Virus record (IMG/VR): IMGVR_UViG_3300049020_000013
Location: 1 to 55,848 of that record
Direction: 5' to 3' (one strand)
Origin: a virus
DNA: 55,848 nucleotides
Of the stretch, positions 41,596 to 49,755 are shown piece after piece (the first letter of the stretch is position 1; every line of letters begins with the position of its first letter). The notes under the pieces were generated by a model that worked only from the letters and a program-made list of their open reading frames with translations, did no database searches and had not been told where the DNA came from. The translations under genes and the position numbers were made by a program.

Positions 41596-42065
41596 TGCTG
41601 ACCTCCACCGGAGGCAGGTTCGGAGATACCGTCACCGGCCGCGGCAGGGCGTTTGCCATCTGCGCTGAGCGGATCTCCTGAATGTGTTTTGGGCTCGGGC
41701 GGTGATGCTGCTGGGGGCTGTGGAGCGGCGTAGAGCGGAATGGTGTAGTACCTGTCTTGCAGGTACATCGCATCAACGATCTGGCCTTCGGTGTTGGCTA
41801 TACCGAACGCAATGGGCTCCTGCTCTGTGCTGGTGGCTGGCTCCTGTGCAAGCGCACGCTCGGCGGCGGCAAGCATTGGTTGGACCGCCTCAATGAGTTC
41901 GCGCAGACCATCCCACCATTCCTCGGTGGTGCGGTACACATACGAAACCTCTCCGTCGGTTCGAATGCGCTGTCTGTCGCCAAAGAAAGGCGCGGCGGCG
42001 TACCGGGACAGTTCGGCCGCCTTTGCCAGCGCCTCCCTGCACGGGTCGGCTGTGGTGTCGGTCAT
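41592..42065 (-). CDS. Hypothetical phage accessory protein
   Basis: This 157-residue protein has a helical N-terminal half and the YYTIPLYAAPQPP motif often seen at the end of phage accessory proteins, then a low-complexity Pro/Gly/Ala tail. Function unknown. Confidence 0.7.
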   Translation of the reverse strand: MTDTTADPCREALAKAAELSRYAAAPFFGDRQRIRTDGEVSYVYRTTEEWWDGLRELIEAVQPMLAAAERALAQEPATSTEQEPIAFGIANTEGQIVDAMYLQDRYYTIPLYAAPQPPAASPPEPKTHSGDPLSADGKRPAAAGDGISEPASGGGQQ

Positions 42066-42244
42066 GGTTGCTTGTCTCCGAACGGATTGCGCGGCGCAAC
42101 GGGCTCATCGGTCTCTGCCCACTGCGGGTCGAACTGTGCAAGCTGGTATCCGTGGGTGTGGCCAGCCATGAAACCCTGCTCCCATGCCCACGCTTGCTTG
42201 CGACGGATCACCTCAGCCAATGCGTCGTCCGCGGACTCAGACAT
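42062..42244 (-). CDS. Small hypothetical protein
   Basis: This 60-residue protein has EVIRRKQAWAWEQGFMAGHT and a polar tail. The GFMAGHTHGYQLA-type element is common in small phage proteins (often next to PLYAAP proteins). ATG chosen by gene packing. Confidence 0.65.
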   Translation of the reverse strand: MSESADDALAEVIRRKQAWAWEQGFMAGHTHGYQLAQFDPQWAETDEPVAPRNPFGDKQP

Positions 42245-42347
42245 TGCCGCCCTCCTTGGTGGTTGTCGGCATCCGTAGCTCTGCAACGAGTGGCTTGCCG
42301 CGCTTGTCGAACGCACCGGGGTACAGCTTTGCAAGCGTCTCAAACAT
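42237..42347 (-). CDS. Possible 36-residue protein
   Basis: Starts at ATG 42347, overlapping the upstream stop by 8 bp, and ends overlapping the downstream start. The sequence FETLAKLYPGAFDKRGKP looks protein-like, but no ribosome site is clear. Confidence 0.45.
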   Translation of the reverse strand: MFETLAKLYPGAFDKRGKPLVAELRMPTTTKEGGNV

Positions 42348-42756
42348 GAGGCGGGAGCGGAGAGCCCGACGGCGAAGCCGGAGCGCCCAAGGAAGAGGGC
42401 TGTGCCGCCTGCTCGGCGCCCATGCAATGGAGCGCGCGCACTTGCGTGTCCGCGAGCCCACGCTCTCGTGCAGATGTGAGTGCATTGATCACAGTCTGAA
42501 TGCCATGCTGATAAATTGACATGTCACGGTCGTCAAACCGATAGCCTCCTCCGTAGTCGGTGCATCCGCTGGCAATCCGCAGGGCATCATCAAACGACAG
42601 TGCCGCCTGCTCGGGAGGGAGAGATGCGAGGCGATCCCGCAGGTACTCGGCGGCTTGGCAAGCCCTGTTCCGATCAGGTACAGATAGCGCCATGCCGTTG
42701 CCGATTGCCTGGATGAAGGCGATGACGAGCTCGTCGCGCTCTTCGGTGTTGCTCAT
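42340..42756 (-). CDS. Hypothetical phage protein
   Basis: This 138-residue protein has helices followed by RIASGCTDYGGGYRFDDRDM and HGIQTVINAL, a recurrent pattern of unassigned phage proteins, with a Pro/Ser tail. It overlaps the Lar-like gene. Confidence 0.72.
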   Translation of the reverse strand: MSNTEERDELVIAFIQAIGNGMALSVPDRNRACQAAEYLRDRLASLPPEQAALSFDDALRIASGCTDYGGGYRFDDRDMSIYQHGIQTVINALTSARERGLADTQVRALHCMGAEQAAQPSSLGAPASPSGSPLPPHV

Positions 42757-43424
42757 GCCTTGTCCTTTCGAGCGGCGCGGATGGCGGCGCGGAGTCCGCC
42801 AGGGTGGCGCTTGCCGTCTTGCGTAACCCAGTTGTTGACCAACTCGAACAGCTCATCTGCATCCCAGTGCCGCTGCTCTAGCCAATCCAGTAGCGCCGCA
42901 TCCTCGTTCTCTGCTGCAGTGGAGGGCCGCGCAGGTACTGGCCCAGTCGTTTCACCGGCAGGAGACCCAGCCGGACCTGCGCGGCCCTTAACTTGTTCGC
43001 GATAGGTCAACTCTGCGGCCTGCATGGCCTGCTGTTTCGTCGCAAAGTCCAGCGCGAGCCGGGTCTTGCCGACCACCGCGTACCACGCGCCATTGCCGCC
43101 AAGCTCGACATTGCCAACCTCCGCAACGAGATGGCCCGCCCCGTCCACCAGCCAGTGAACGTAGAGCCGGCTCGGGTGGTCTTGCCACGCAGCGGCCGGT
43201 GCGGCAGATGGGGGAGTTGCGCGGCGGTTCCACTCGGCGCGGATTTCGGCCCAGGTGATTGGGCACAGGTCGCCAAAGCTGCCTCGGGTTCTCACGCCGC
43301 AGGATGAGCAGGCGACATAGCCCCACAGCACCATATCGGCGTCGTGCTCGGTGCATTGACCCGCCTTGCCGCCGCAGAACGGACATGGCGCCAGCGCGCG
43401 CTCCTGCGCTTGGGTGGTGCTCAT
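42753..43424 (-). CDS. Lar-like restriction-alleviation zinc-ribbon protein
   Basis: This 223-residue protein starts with CPFCGGKAGQCTEHD, followed by ACSSCGVRT and an EWNRR end, the Lar/zinc-ribbon pattern. The C-terminal portion (LLDWLEQRHWDADELFELVN) looks like another phage accessory domain. Lar of Rac prophage modulates type I restriction. Here an anti-restriction role is possible but not shown. Confidence 0.72.
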   Translation of the reverse strand: MSTTQAQERALAPCPFCGGKAGQCTEHDADMVLWGYVACSSCGVRTRGSFGDLCPITWAEIRAEWNRRATPPSAAPAAAWQDHPSRLYVHWLVDGAGHLVAEVGNVELGGNGAWYAVVGKTRLALDFATKQQAMQAAELTYREQVKGRAGPAGSPAGETTGPVPARPSTAAENEDAALLDWLEQRHWDADELFELVNNWVTQDGKRHPGGLRAAIRAARKDKA

Positions 43425-43428
43425 GCTG

Positions 43429-43530
43429 TCAGCCTCCCAGTACGTAGTAGATGAACGCGATGGCTATTGCCGCGCCGCATATCGGCATGACCACAAACTG
43501 GCCGATTGCCTGGATCAGTTCAACGCTCAT
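43429..43530 (-). CDS. 33-residue membrane peptide
   Basis: Starts at ATG 43530, overlapping the upstream gene, and has one hydrophobic span (VMPICGAAIAIAFIYYVLGG). Single-span phage peptides of this sort are often missed by gene callers; role unknown. Confidence 0.55.
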   Translation of the reverse strand: MSVELIQAIGQFVVMPICGAAIAIAFIYYVLGG

Positions 43531-44546
43531 GTCGGCTCCCCTGGTGCTTGGTTGGCGACAGATTCGTGTTCCAGGTACATGCGAATCCGATCAAGCTCCA
43601 GCGCGTCTTCCACGCTAGAAAAAGAGCGGTAATGGAGCTTCGTGTAGGCCCAGCGGAGAAGCTCGTGGACATACTGGAGGTCATCGCTCGACGGATCGGT
43701 CGTGGGCGCATCCCGCTCTACTGCTGGGGATGCTGCGCGCGCTTGCCATGCCCACCACGCAGCGTGGGTGCGCGTGTCGGCGTAAACCTCATGGCCATCG
43801 ATACACGTCGCGTTCGGTATCTTCTGGGTGCTATAGCCCTCACGCAAGCACCATGCTTCAAACGCATCGCGCTCGTTGGCCATGGGCGGCGCTTGGATGG
43901 ATGCTGATAGTGCGGCGCACTGGCGGCCGTACTCGATGCAGTCGGACAGCGTCACTAGCGGCACGCTGCGCTCGTCGGGGTTGACAACGGCAATGGAGTA
44001 GGCGTCCGCGAACGTCTCGCTGCGCTTGAATCGCTCCAGATCGCTCGGGTATATGTGCGCCGCAGCTTCGGGCAGCGCAGGCTCTGCGGCTTTGGTGTCG
44101 TGTGTCATGCCTTCCTCGCCTTCCGTTGTGCGCGTCGAGCCTTGCTGGCGGCCTTGGCCTTGGCGCGGTTCTTTGCGGTCTTCGATGCCTTCGTTGGGCT
44201 GCGCCATGGGGTCATCTTGGTTTCGGCCCACGGCCTGACATTGATCGGTGCCTCGTCTGTCGCCATGCCAAGCGCCATCGCAGCAGACGCTAGGTGCATC
44301 AGGGTCATGCATGTCCTTCGGTCTTGGGGCGAGGGCTGCACGCAGTTTTGGAATAAGGTCTTCCTCCCCGCGCTCGATAGCGCCAGTCAGCCCGCCATCT
44401 GTCGGGCCCCACTCGCCATCAATCTGCGCCCAGTCGTTTTCGATCCGCACAAGCGCCTCGCTCAACAGCGCGAGTAGCGCTCCACGCTCTCGGGCTAGCT
44501 CGTCTCGCTCTCGTGTTAGCTCTGCGATGAGTGCTTCGTTGTCCAT
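43527..44546 (-). CDS. Long ORF, possibly two in-frame genes (internal start at 44108)
   Basis: An open frame of 339 residues starts at ATG 44546 (coiled-coil LIAELTRERDELARERGALL). It then runs through a low-complexity stretch (about 44110-44310) and ends with a region rich in aromatic residues (AWCLREGYSTQKIPN, AAWWAWQARAA). ATG 44108 overlaps the stop of a different-frame gene (44105-44308) in ATGA fashion, so the C-terminal 193 residues are probably an independent protein. Either one fused gene or two genes joined by loss of a stop codon. Confidence 0.55.
   Translation of the reverse strand: MDNEALIAELTRERDELARERGALLALLSEALVRIENDWAQIDGEWGPTDGGLTGAIERGEEDLIPKLRAALAPRPKDMHDPDAPSVCCDGAWHGDRRGTDQCQAVGRNQDDPMAQPNEGIEDRKEPRQGQGRQQGSTRTTEGEEGMTHDTKAAEPALPEAAAHIYPSDLERFKRSETFADAYSIAVVNPDERSVPLVTLSDCIEYGRQCAALSASIQAPPMANERDAFEAWCLREGYSTQKIPNATCIDGHEVYADTRTHAAWWAWQARAASPAVERDAPTTDPSSDDLQYVHELLRWAYTKLHYRSFSSVEDALELDRIRMYLEHESVANQAPGEPT
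44105..44308 (-). CDS. Small Lys/Ala-rich protein overlapping the long ORF in another frame
   Basis: This 67-residue protein has a hydrophobic/Met-rich start and a very basic tail (SKTAKNRAKAKAASKARRAQ). Its stop overlaps ATG 44108 of the next frame, the coupling used throughout this operon. It conflicts with the long ORF, so only one reading may be translated. A nucleic-acid-binding tail is possible. Confidence 0.45.
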   Translation of the reverse strand: MTLMHLASAAMALGMATDEAPINVRPWAETKMTPWRSPTKASKTAKNRAKAKAASKARRAQRKARKA

Positions 44547-44621
44547 CGAAATCCCCTTTTGTTCATTTGCTCGCGGGTGTGGCTGACTCTCTGACGCGAC
44601 GGTCACCGTTCTGGAATCGCG

Positions 44622-44846
44622 CTACTTCTCGGCGAACGCGATCACATCCGCAGGCACGCTGCGTTTGGACTGAGAGGTGACCTGTAACTGCACCTTCACG
44701 GTTCGAAGGATTTCGCGCGCCTGAGCGGCGATGGCGTCCCCTTGCCCTGGCTGAACAACCCCGCTCTTCAGGCCGTTCAGCGTCTCCCACAGCGCAGACT
44801 TGAGGTTCGTGGCATTCAGGTCTGGGGTCTTGGTATCGGTGGTCAT
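44622..44846 (-). CDS. Small hypothetical protein
   Basis: This 74-residue helical protein has LNATNLKSALWETLNGLKSG and QAREILRTVKVQLQV. This type is often found upstream of phage recombination genes. ATGA overlap with 44843-45361. Confidence 0.68.
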   Translation of the reverse strand: MTTDTKTPDLNATNLKSALWETLNGLKSGVVQPGQGDAIAAQAREILRTVKVQLQVTSQSKRSVPADVIAFAEK

Positions 44847-45361
44847 AGTGCTCTCCGGCGCTGCTGCGCTTTGTTGATGGTCCCGTTGGCGAGTCTGATT
44901 TCGTAGTTGGTCGCGCGCTCGCCGATCTCGCGATCCAGGTCCTGCAAAACAAGGAATGCCTCGGCGAACTCGCCGAACTGCTTGCATGCGCGGTGGCGCC
45001 TGTCGTATTCGGCCTTCCATGCCTTGTATTCCGGGCGCCGGCAGTATTCGACGTGCAGGTGCATGCGCTCCTTGCGGATGGCAGCCTCCTTGATCGGGTC
45101 GCGCGTTCGCTGGTAGTACGCTCGCTTTTCAGCCTTGATGCGCTCGGCTAGTAACTCACGGCGGCGTGCGTCATAGGCCGCCTTGGCTGCCTTGCGCTCG
45201 GCTTCTGTCGGAGGGTTGGCGAGGCGCCTAGCGAGGCCGGCGCATATGCGATTGCAGAACATTGGCCGTCCCTCACGAAGGGCGCGGTTGATGTAGTTCT
45301 GGGCTTGCTGCACTTCGGCGCCGCAATACTTGCAGAGTGGTCTCATGTAGCGTTCTGGCAT
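44843..45361 (-). CDS. Zinc-ribbon / HNH-like phage protein
   Basis: This 172-residue protein has CKYCGAEV near the N-terminus and later FCNRICAGLARR, a possible four-Cys zinc site. A long Lys/Arg/Glu helix and HRACKQF then follow. No complete His-Asn-His triad is seen, so nuclease activity is unproven. TGATG overlap with ninB. Confidence 0.65.
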   Translation of the reverse strand: MPERYMRPLCKYCGAEVQQAQNYINRALREGRPMFCNRICAGLARRLANPPTEAERKAAKAAYDARRRELLAERIKAEKRAYYQRTRDPIKEAAIRKERMHLHVEYCRRPEYKAWKAEYDRRHRACKQFGEFAEAFLVLQDLDREIGERATNYEIRLANGTINKAQQRRRAL

Positions 45362-45765
45362 CAGGTGGGTTGCGCGTCCGTCTCGGCAACAACGCCACGC
45401 GCCGCCGCAGTCGCAGTCAAGAAGTCCAGCCACTCGCTGAACCGGCGCTTGCCCATCTGGCTGGTGCGCATGCCAAGCAGCACAACGCCGCCGTTCAGTC
45501 CCATGGCCAAGCGAGCCGTCTCGTTCTGGAAAGCCGCGCTCAGCACGTCCTTCCACTCCTCTTTGCTCATGTGGACCATCTGCCCATTGACAGGCCACAT
45601 CAGCTGTTCGGCGAATGCCTGCAGAATCGGCCACTGAGCGCTGTTCTGCTCGACCGAGCGGGTTGGTTCGGCGATGGTCACACCGTAGCCTTCAGGGGCC
45701 TCGGCAACGGCTGCTAGAGCACGGCGGCGGGCCAGGGCATGCGATAGGACGAAGGAGCGCTTCAT
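45361..45765 (-). CDS. ninB: NinB-family recombination protein
   Basis: This 134-residue protein has WPILQAFAEQLMWPVNGQMV, MSKEEWKDVLSAAFQNET and the late GGVVLLGMRTSQMGKRRFSE block of NinB/Orf. Lambda Orf binds ssDNA and SSB and can replace RecFOR in Red recombination, which fits the Sak4/SSB-like genes upstream. Confidence 0.88.
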   Translation of the reverse strand: MKRSFVLSHALARRRALAAVAEAPEGYGVTIAEPTRSVEQNSAQWPILQAFAEQLMWPVNGQMVHMSKEEWKDVLSAAFQNETARLAMGLNGGVVLLGMRTSQMGKRRFSEWLDFLTATAAARGVVAETDAQPT

Positions 45766-45769
45766 CGAA

Positions 45770-46105
45770 TCAGCCCCCAGCCATCCGCAGAAGCGCCTTT
45801 GCGGCTTCGATATCCGCAACGCTGACACCATCAGGCATGCGATACGTGCTGGATACGGCTGTCTTGAATGCCCGCCATGCCTCCTCAGTGGCAACTTTCT
45901 TGCTCCATGCCTCCTCGCTTGCGTGCAAGCTGGCGTGCGACGAGTAACCACCAAAGTCAACATCCAGCGTGTCTTTCTTTGCCCGACGCCCATTACTGAG
46001 CATCAGCCATTTGCGGCCAACGCCTTCAACCGTCACGTACTCGCTGCGCTCGTACCGCGCGGTGGTCGCGTACCAGAGCCGGTCCCCCACCTTGATCTCG
46101 GTCAT
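45770..46105 (-). CDS. Hypothetical phage protein
   Basis: This 111-residue protein starts with EIKVGDRLWYATTARYER and VEGVGRKWLML, a small beta-barrel-like N-terminus, followed by a helical tail (MPDGVSVADIEAAKALLRM). Unassigned; ATGA overlap with the Ref-like gene. Confidence 0.7.
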   Translation of the reverse strand: MTEIKVGDRLWYATTARYERSEYVTVEGVGRKWLMLSNGRRAKKDTLDVDFGGYSSHASLHASEEAWSKKVATEEAWRAFKTAVSSTYRMPDGVSVADIEAAKALLRMAGG

Positions 46106-46551
46106 GGCCGGTACTCCGCAGAATCGAACACGCCAATCTCCTGCTTTAGCCTCGCCAGCAACTCGAACTCGGTCCCGTACTTCGCCTCAAACCGGGCTTT
46201 GTAGGGATGGCGGCTAATCAGCCCTAACGCCGCGCCGTTCTGGTGATGGCCTGGGTCACACAAAGGCACAGTGAACAGATGCCCCAGCCTGCGCCCGGCC
46301 TCCACGATGTGATGCACAGCGGTTGGTCGTGGTTGGTGCCCGTCGAGCCGGCAGGCAATGCAGCCGTACTCCACGATGGATGCCATCCACTTGGCCTCAA
46401 TCGCCGTTGGCTTGCGCTTGCCGGGCTTGGCCTCGATGCCCTTCGGCACCACGACAGACTCATTCGCTGCCGGTGCATATACGCCTCTACAGCCGACGAT
46501 GGGCCGCACAGGTTGGCGAGGAGGGCGCACATAGGCACGCTTGAAGCTCAC
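46102..46551 (-). CDS. Ref-like RecA-dependent nuclease (HNH fold)
   Basis: This 149-residue protein has MASIVEYGCIACRLDG, TAVHHIVEAGRRLGHLF and PLCDPGHHQNG. This is the HNH-like pattern of phage P1 Ref, whose cleavage depends on RecA filaments. It may cut at D-loops during recombination. Confidence 0.82.
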   Translation of the reverse strand: MSFKRAYVRPPRQPVRPIVGCRGVYAPAANESVVVPKGIEAKPGKRKPTAIEAKWMASIVEYGCIACRLDGHQPRPTAVHHIVEAGRRLGHLFTVPLCDPGHHQNGAALGLISRHPYKARFEAKYGTEFELLARLKQEIGVFDSAEYRP

Positions 46552-47045
46552 TTGATTTCCAGCCGCACGCCGCGTGTGAGGTGTGCGCCCGGGACCTCGC
46601 GTCCGGCCCTTAGCGCTTCGCTGATTGCCTTCTTGTCCGGGGCGGCTGGCGGCAGCTCCGGCTGGCGCATGAACTCGGCCGGAATAAGTCCAGGTTCGTT
46701 GATCACGACGGCGGGCGGGTTCTGCTTTACCGATAGGGCGAAGTGCAGCCCCTCAATCTTCTGGATGCCAGCGTGCTGCATGCAGTCCAAGAGGTACTTC
46801 GTCACCCGCTCAGCGCGGGCCTCGTATGCCTTGCGGCGTGCGGCCATTGCGGCTTCGGCCTCCTTGATCGATGCGGCTAGCGCCTGCATGTTGCGGACGA
46901 CCATCGCAGTGTTCTTCGCCTTCACCTCCAGGTCGCCGGACATGCCTTCAAGGGTGTCGGCGATTACCTCATCCGGCAGATCAAGGTCTGCCAGCCGTTC
47001 GGCGGCGGCGCGGTACTCGTGGGAAAGCAGGTACAGGGCGGTCAT
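46548..47045 (-). CDS. Gp157-family protein
   Basis: This 165-residue helical protein has LSHEYRAAAERLADLDLPDE, KAKNTAMVVRNMQALAASIK and the late basic FALSVKQNPPAVVINEPGLI block of siphovirus Gp157 proteins. The family is linked to phage recombination and resistance to abortive infection. ATG 47045. Confidence 0.85.
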   Translation of the reverse strand: MTALYLLSHEYRAAAERLADLDLPDEVIADTLEGMSGDLEVKAKNTAMVVRNMQALAASIKEAEAAMAARRKAYEARAERVTKYLLDCMQHAGIQKIEGLHFALSVKQNPPAVVINEPGLIPAEFMRQPELPPAAPDKKAISEALRAGREVPGAHLTRGVRLEIK

Positions 47046-47049
47046 GCGC

Positions 47050-47475
47050 TTACTCCGATGCGGCATGCGCCGCGCGGTGATGTGGGACACAAAGCCAGAC
47101 CACGGATAGCGGATTCGAATAGTCTGGGTGGTGGGCTTCTGGCGGTTTGCCGCACTCGGGCACGGCGCAAATTGGCCATGGCTTCAGTGCGCCTCGGCGT
47201 ACCGCATTCCCGAGTGCCACATGGGCCGCGCGACGCTCCGGGTTGGCTGCGCGCCATTCGGCCTGCACTCGCTTTGACAGCGCAATACGGTGTGGCATTG
47301 CGGCGCGCATCCTGTCGTACTGACGGACACGTTCCAGGTTCAGCTGCCGGTGCGCCGCCGCGTCGTCCTTTGTGCACTCCTTGCACTTGTTGAGATGGCC
47401 ATCGGCCATCCGCGCGTGCTTGTAGAACGAGCCAATCGGCTTAACACAGAGGCACTTGAAGCATCGCTTTTCCAT
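47050..47475 (-). CDS. Zinc-finger/HNH-like protein
   Basis: This 141-residue protein has RCFKCLCVKPIGSFY, CKECTKDD, then a basic helix and CAVPECGKPPEAHHPDYSNP, followed by LCVPHHRAAH. The two Cys clusters plus His-rich end fit phage HNH-type DNA-binding proteins. It lies between the SSB-like and Gp157 genes. Confidence 0.78.
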   Translation of the reverse strand: MEKRCFKCLCVKPIGSFYKHARMADGHLNKCKECTKDDAAAHRQLNLERVRQYDRMRAAMPHRIALSKRVQAEWRAANPERRAAHVALGNAVRRGALKPWPICAVPECGKPPEAHHPDYSNPLSVVWLCVPHHRAAHAASE

Positions 47476-47490
47476 GGGCGCCTCCCTGGG

Positions 47491-48201
47491 TCAATAGTGG
47501 TATCGGCGCATCCGACGCTCGGTCGGCATCGCCATGTCATGGGCCATGGCGGACGAGATGAAAGGGATGTCGTCGTCCATGTCATCGAAGCCGCCGCCAG
47601 ATGCGGCGGGACGTGATGCGCCGCCAGCTGCGGCTCCGGTCTTACTCGGACGAAGTGGCCGGTCGCGCAGCGTGGCAACGATCTTTGCCAGCTGCTCCGG
47701 CTTTGCTTTACGGTCCAGGATCTCGGATGCCGTCAATTCGGTTGATGCCTGGAACACTCCGGCTAGCACCATGCGTTTGCCGATGGAGCCGTCGCCCTTC
47801 TCGTATTGCTCGGACTCCAGCAGCAGGCCGATGTCCTTGTTCATCAGGTCCACGAAGCACGGCGCTTCGCTGTCAACCTCGGCATTCGCCGCCTGGTCCC
47901 ACTTCTTGACCTTGCATGTCATCGGCTTGATGTCACGCAGGCCAAGGCAAGTCATCAGAGCCATGACAAAGCCGTGGCCGATGTTGATCCTGGACCCATC
48001 CTTCTTCGCTGTGTAGAGAGCAAAGCGTGTCTTCTGGCCGTCACGAGTGACGAACGAGAAGTCGATCCCTTTCGTCCCCTTGTCGGTCTCGATGTCTTCG
48101 GCCCGCAAGAGCTTGCCAACGTACTTGCCGGTTTCGTTGATGACCCCGCCTCGCTGGTCTGCCTTGCGCGCTTGGTTTGTGTCGAGTGAATAGCTGGACA
48201 T
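47491..48201 (-). CDS. SSB-like protein with DDDIPF acidic tip
   Basis: This 236-residue protein has a beta-rich N-terminus (GGVINETGKYVGKLLRAEDI and LDFSFVT-like GIDFSFVTRDG), a disordered Gly/Ala linker and DDMDDDIPF. DDDIPF is identical to the interaction tip of E. coli SSB. Here it is followed by about 20 extra residues. It probably coats ssDNA and recruits host SSB-partner proteins and the Sak4-like annealase at 48223. Confidence 0.78.
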   Translation of the reverse strand: MSSYSLDTNQARKADQRGGVINETGKYVGKLLRAEDIETDKGTKGIDFSFVTRDGQKTRFALYTAKKDGSRINIGHGFVMALMTCLGLRDIKPMTCKVKKWDQAANAEVDSEAPCFVDLMNKDIGLLLESEQYEKGDGSIGKRMVLAGVFQASTELTASEILDRKAKPEQLAKIVATLRDRPLRPSKTGAAAGGASRPAASGGGFDDMDDDIPFISSAMAHDMAMPTERRMRRYHY

Positions 48202-48222
48202 GTGTGTTCTCTGTTGGTGTGG

Positions 48223-48882
48223 TTAAGCGGCGGCCTGCATTGGCCGGATTTCGTAGAAATCGCAGATGGCCTCGTCCACTGCGCTCAAGTCGTTGGGGAT
48301 GAGTCGCTCAGCGAACATGCCAAGCGGTGACTTGGTCGTGTCATTGCCGTTGTTCTGCGTCGCAAAGAAGTAATCGCCGTCGCGCACTGAGGTGCGCAGA
48401 ACGATGGTCACCATGCCCTCGATGGTGATCTTGTCGTCGAGCATCTTCCCGATGGTCTTGATGCTGGTGTGCCCCTGCTCATTGGATTGCGTGTGAGCAA
48501 GGATGTAGACACGACGATGAGCAGCAAGATCGCCTGCGGCCATGAGAATGTTCCAGGCATTGCGGCCGATGTCGCTGAACTTGTCATAGCCCTTCTCTTG
48601 GCTACGGCGCATGAACTCATTCGCCATCACGTACTGGAAGTCATCGATAACGACGATGTCTTGCGGAGATTGGCGCAGGAGCTTCTCGATCAGATGAGCG
48701 TCATCTGTCTGGATGACGTTGCCTTCAGATTTCAGTGATGCCCGCGTCTTCCACCCCGCTGCCTTGAATGGCAGCGGCTTCTTGATGGCCTGAATGAGAA
48801 GGGTCTTGCTGGGGTCGAGAGTGCGAAGGCTGGTTGATTTGCCGGTCCCGCTTTCCCCAAGGATCAGTGTTACGACGTTCAT
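48223..48882 (-). CDS. Sak4-like RecA-fold ATPase (single-strand annealing)
   Basis: This 219-residue protein has Walker A LILGESGTGKST (residues 6-17), IVVIDDFQYVMANEF (Walker B) and YILAHTQSNEQGHTSIKTIG. It belongs to the AAA_24/Sak4 group of phage annealing proteins. Sak4 proteins act with an SSB partner, which lies directly downstream here. ATG 48882 with AGGA upstream. Confidence 0.85.
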   Translation of the reverse strand: MNVVTLILGESGTGKSTSLRTLDPSKTLLIQAIKKPLPFKAAGWKTRASLKSEGNVIQTDDAHLIEKLLRQSPQDIVVIDDFQYVMANEFMRRSQEKGYDKFSDIGRNAWNILMAAGDLAAHRRVYILAHTQSNEQGHTSIKTIGKMLDDKITIEGMVTIVLRTSVRDGDYFFATQNNGNDTTKSPLGMFAERLIPNDLSAVDEAICDFYEIRPMQAAA

Positions 48883-48945
48883 GCTGTTGGTCCTGTTCGT
48901 AAATTGCTTGCTGTTCGATTTCGTAGAAGAGCCGCTTCGCACCAC

Positions 48946-49110
48946 TCATGCAAAGAGCCTCCAGGCGAGCGTGCGCACCTGATTCGCCACGCCACGGATA
49001 AGCGGGCGAGTCGGCCGATACGGTCCAACGATGTGGCCATAAGCGACCATGCGTACCAGCACCCGGTCAGTGAGCACGGCCTCGGCTTGTTGAGCAAGGC
49101 AGCCGTTCAT
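48946..49110 (-). CDS. Small hypothetical protein
   Basis: A 54-residue protein from ATG 49110. It overlaps the 32-residue membrane peptide upstream by ATGA. It has an N-terminal CLAQQAEAVLTDRVL and a basic hydrophobic tail. Unassigned. Confidence 0.55.
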   Translation of the reverse strand: MNGCLAQQAEAVLTDRVLVRMVAYGHIVGPYRPTRPLIRGVANQVRTLAWRLFA

Positions 49111-49205
49111 ACTGGCGCCCCACACACGACAGTCACCACAGCACCAGCGATGCCGACCAGTGCGATGAGGACTGTGTCCAGGCTGTTCCAGCGATAGGCA
49201 TTCAT
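49107..49205 (-). CDS. 32-residue membrane peptide
   Basis: ATG 49205 and both ends overlap neighbours. One hydrophobic span (TVLIALVGIAGAVVTVVCGA). Likely a single-pass inner-membrane peptide; role unknown. Confidence 0.58.
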   Translation of the reverse strand: MNAYRWNSLDTVLIALVGIAGAVVTVVCGAPV

Positions 49206-49639
49206 GCGCCGGCCCCCGGTAGTTGCAGCCCGAATGCTTTAGCGCACTCCATGGTGTAGCCCTCGATCTCGGCGCTGTATCTATCCCAGTTCTCGTCCCG
49301 TTCGATGCTGCAAAAATCCGCGATACGGTCGGAGAGCAGGCGAGCCACCTTCGCAAGCTGGGCGGGTGTCACCACCCCCCGTTGGTGTGTCACCGTCTCG
49401 TAGGGCGCACCGATCGAGCGGAGGATCGCTCCTGTCTTTGCCGGTGCAGCACGCCATGCCTGCCAGTCTGCATAGCCATCCGGGGCGCGACCGATGAACA
49501 CGCAGTTCCAAGACTCGTTTGCGCCGCTGTGGCTCGACGGCTCTTCTGGTTCATGAACGAAGCGCACCGGCGACGGGTTAAGGCAGCGGCGAGCGGGTAC
49601 GCATGCACTGCACAGCCTCGGGCATGGGTAGCAGCTCAT
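49202..49639 (-). CDS. Hypothetical protein with Cys-rich start
   Basis: This 145-residue protein begins with four cysteines (CYPCPRLCSACVPARRCL includes a fifth), then has EWNRYS-like RDENWDRYSAEIEGYTME. The start at 49639 gives the longest frame; an internal start without the Cys block is possible. Confidence 0.65.
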   Translation of the reverse strand: MSCYPCPRLCSACVPARRCLNPSPVRFVHEPEEPSSHSGANESWNCVFIGRAPDGYADWQAWRAAPAKTGAILRSIGAPYETVTHQRGVVTPAQLAKVARLLSDRIADFCSIERDENWDRYSAEIEGYTMECAKAFGLQLPGAGA

Positions 49640-49755
49640 GACTGCACCTCTGTGTCTGCGAAATCACCGATGCGACGCGCCGACCATTCGCTCGCGCCGA
49701 TACCGATGAGCACCATGCACACGACCTGCGCGGCTGTGATGAGATGGGCACTCAT
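49636..49755 (-). CDS. 39-residue membrane-associated peptide
   Basis: ATG 49755 to 49636, overlapping both neighbours by 4 bp. The hydrophobic segment AAQVVCMVLIGIGASE is followed by a charged tail. Role unknown. Confidence 0.55.
   Translation of the reverse strand: MSAHLITAAQVVCMVLIGIGASEWSARRIGDFADTEVQS

Noticed and set aside
48725-48949. 74-residue minus-strand frame starting in ATGA overlap with 48946-49110
   Set aside because: It overlaps 158 bp of the Sak4-like gene including the Walker A codons, and most of its C-terminus looks like a shadow.
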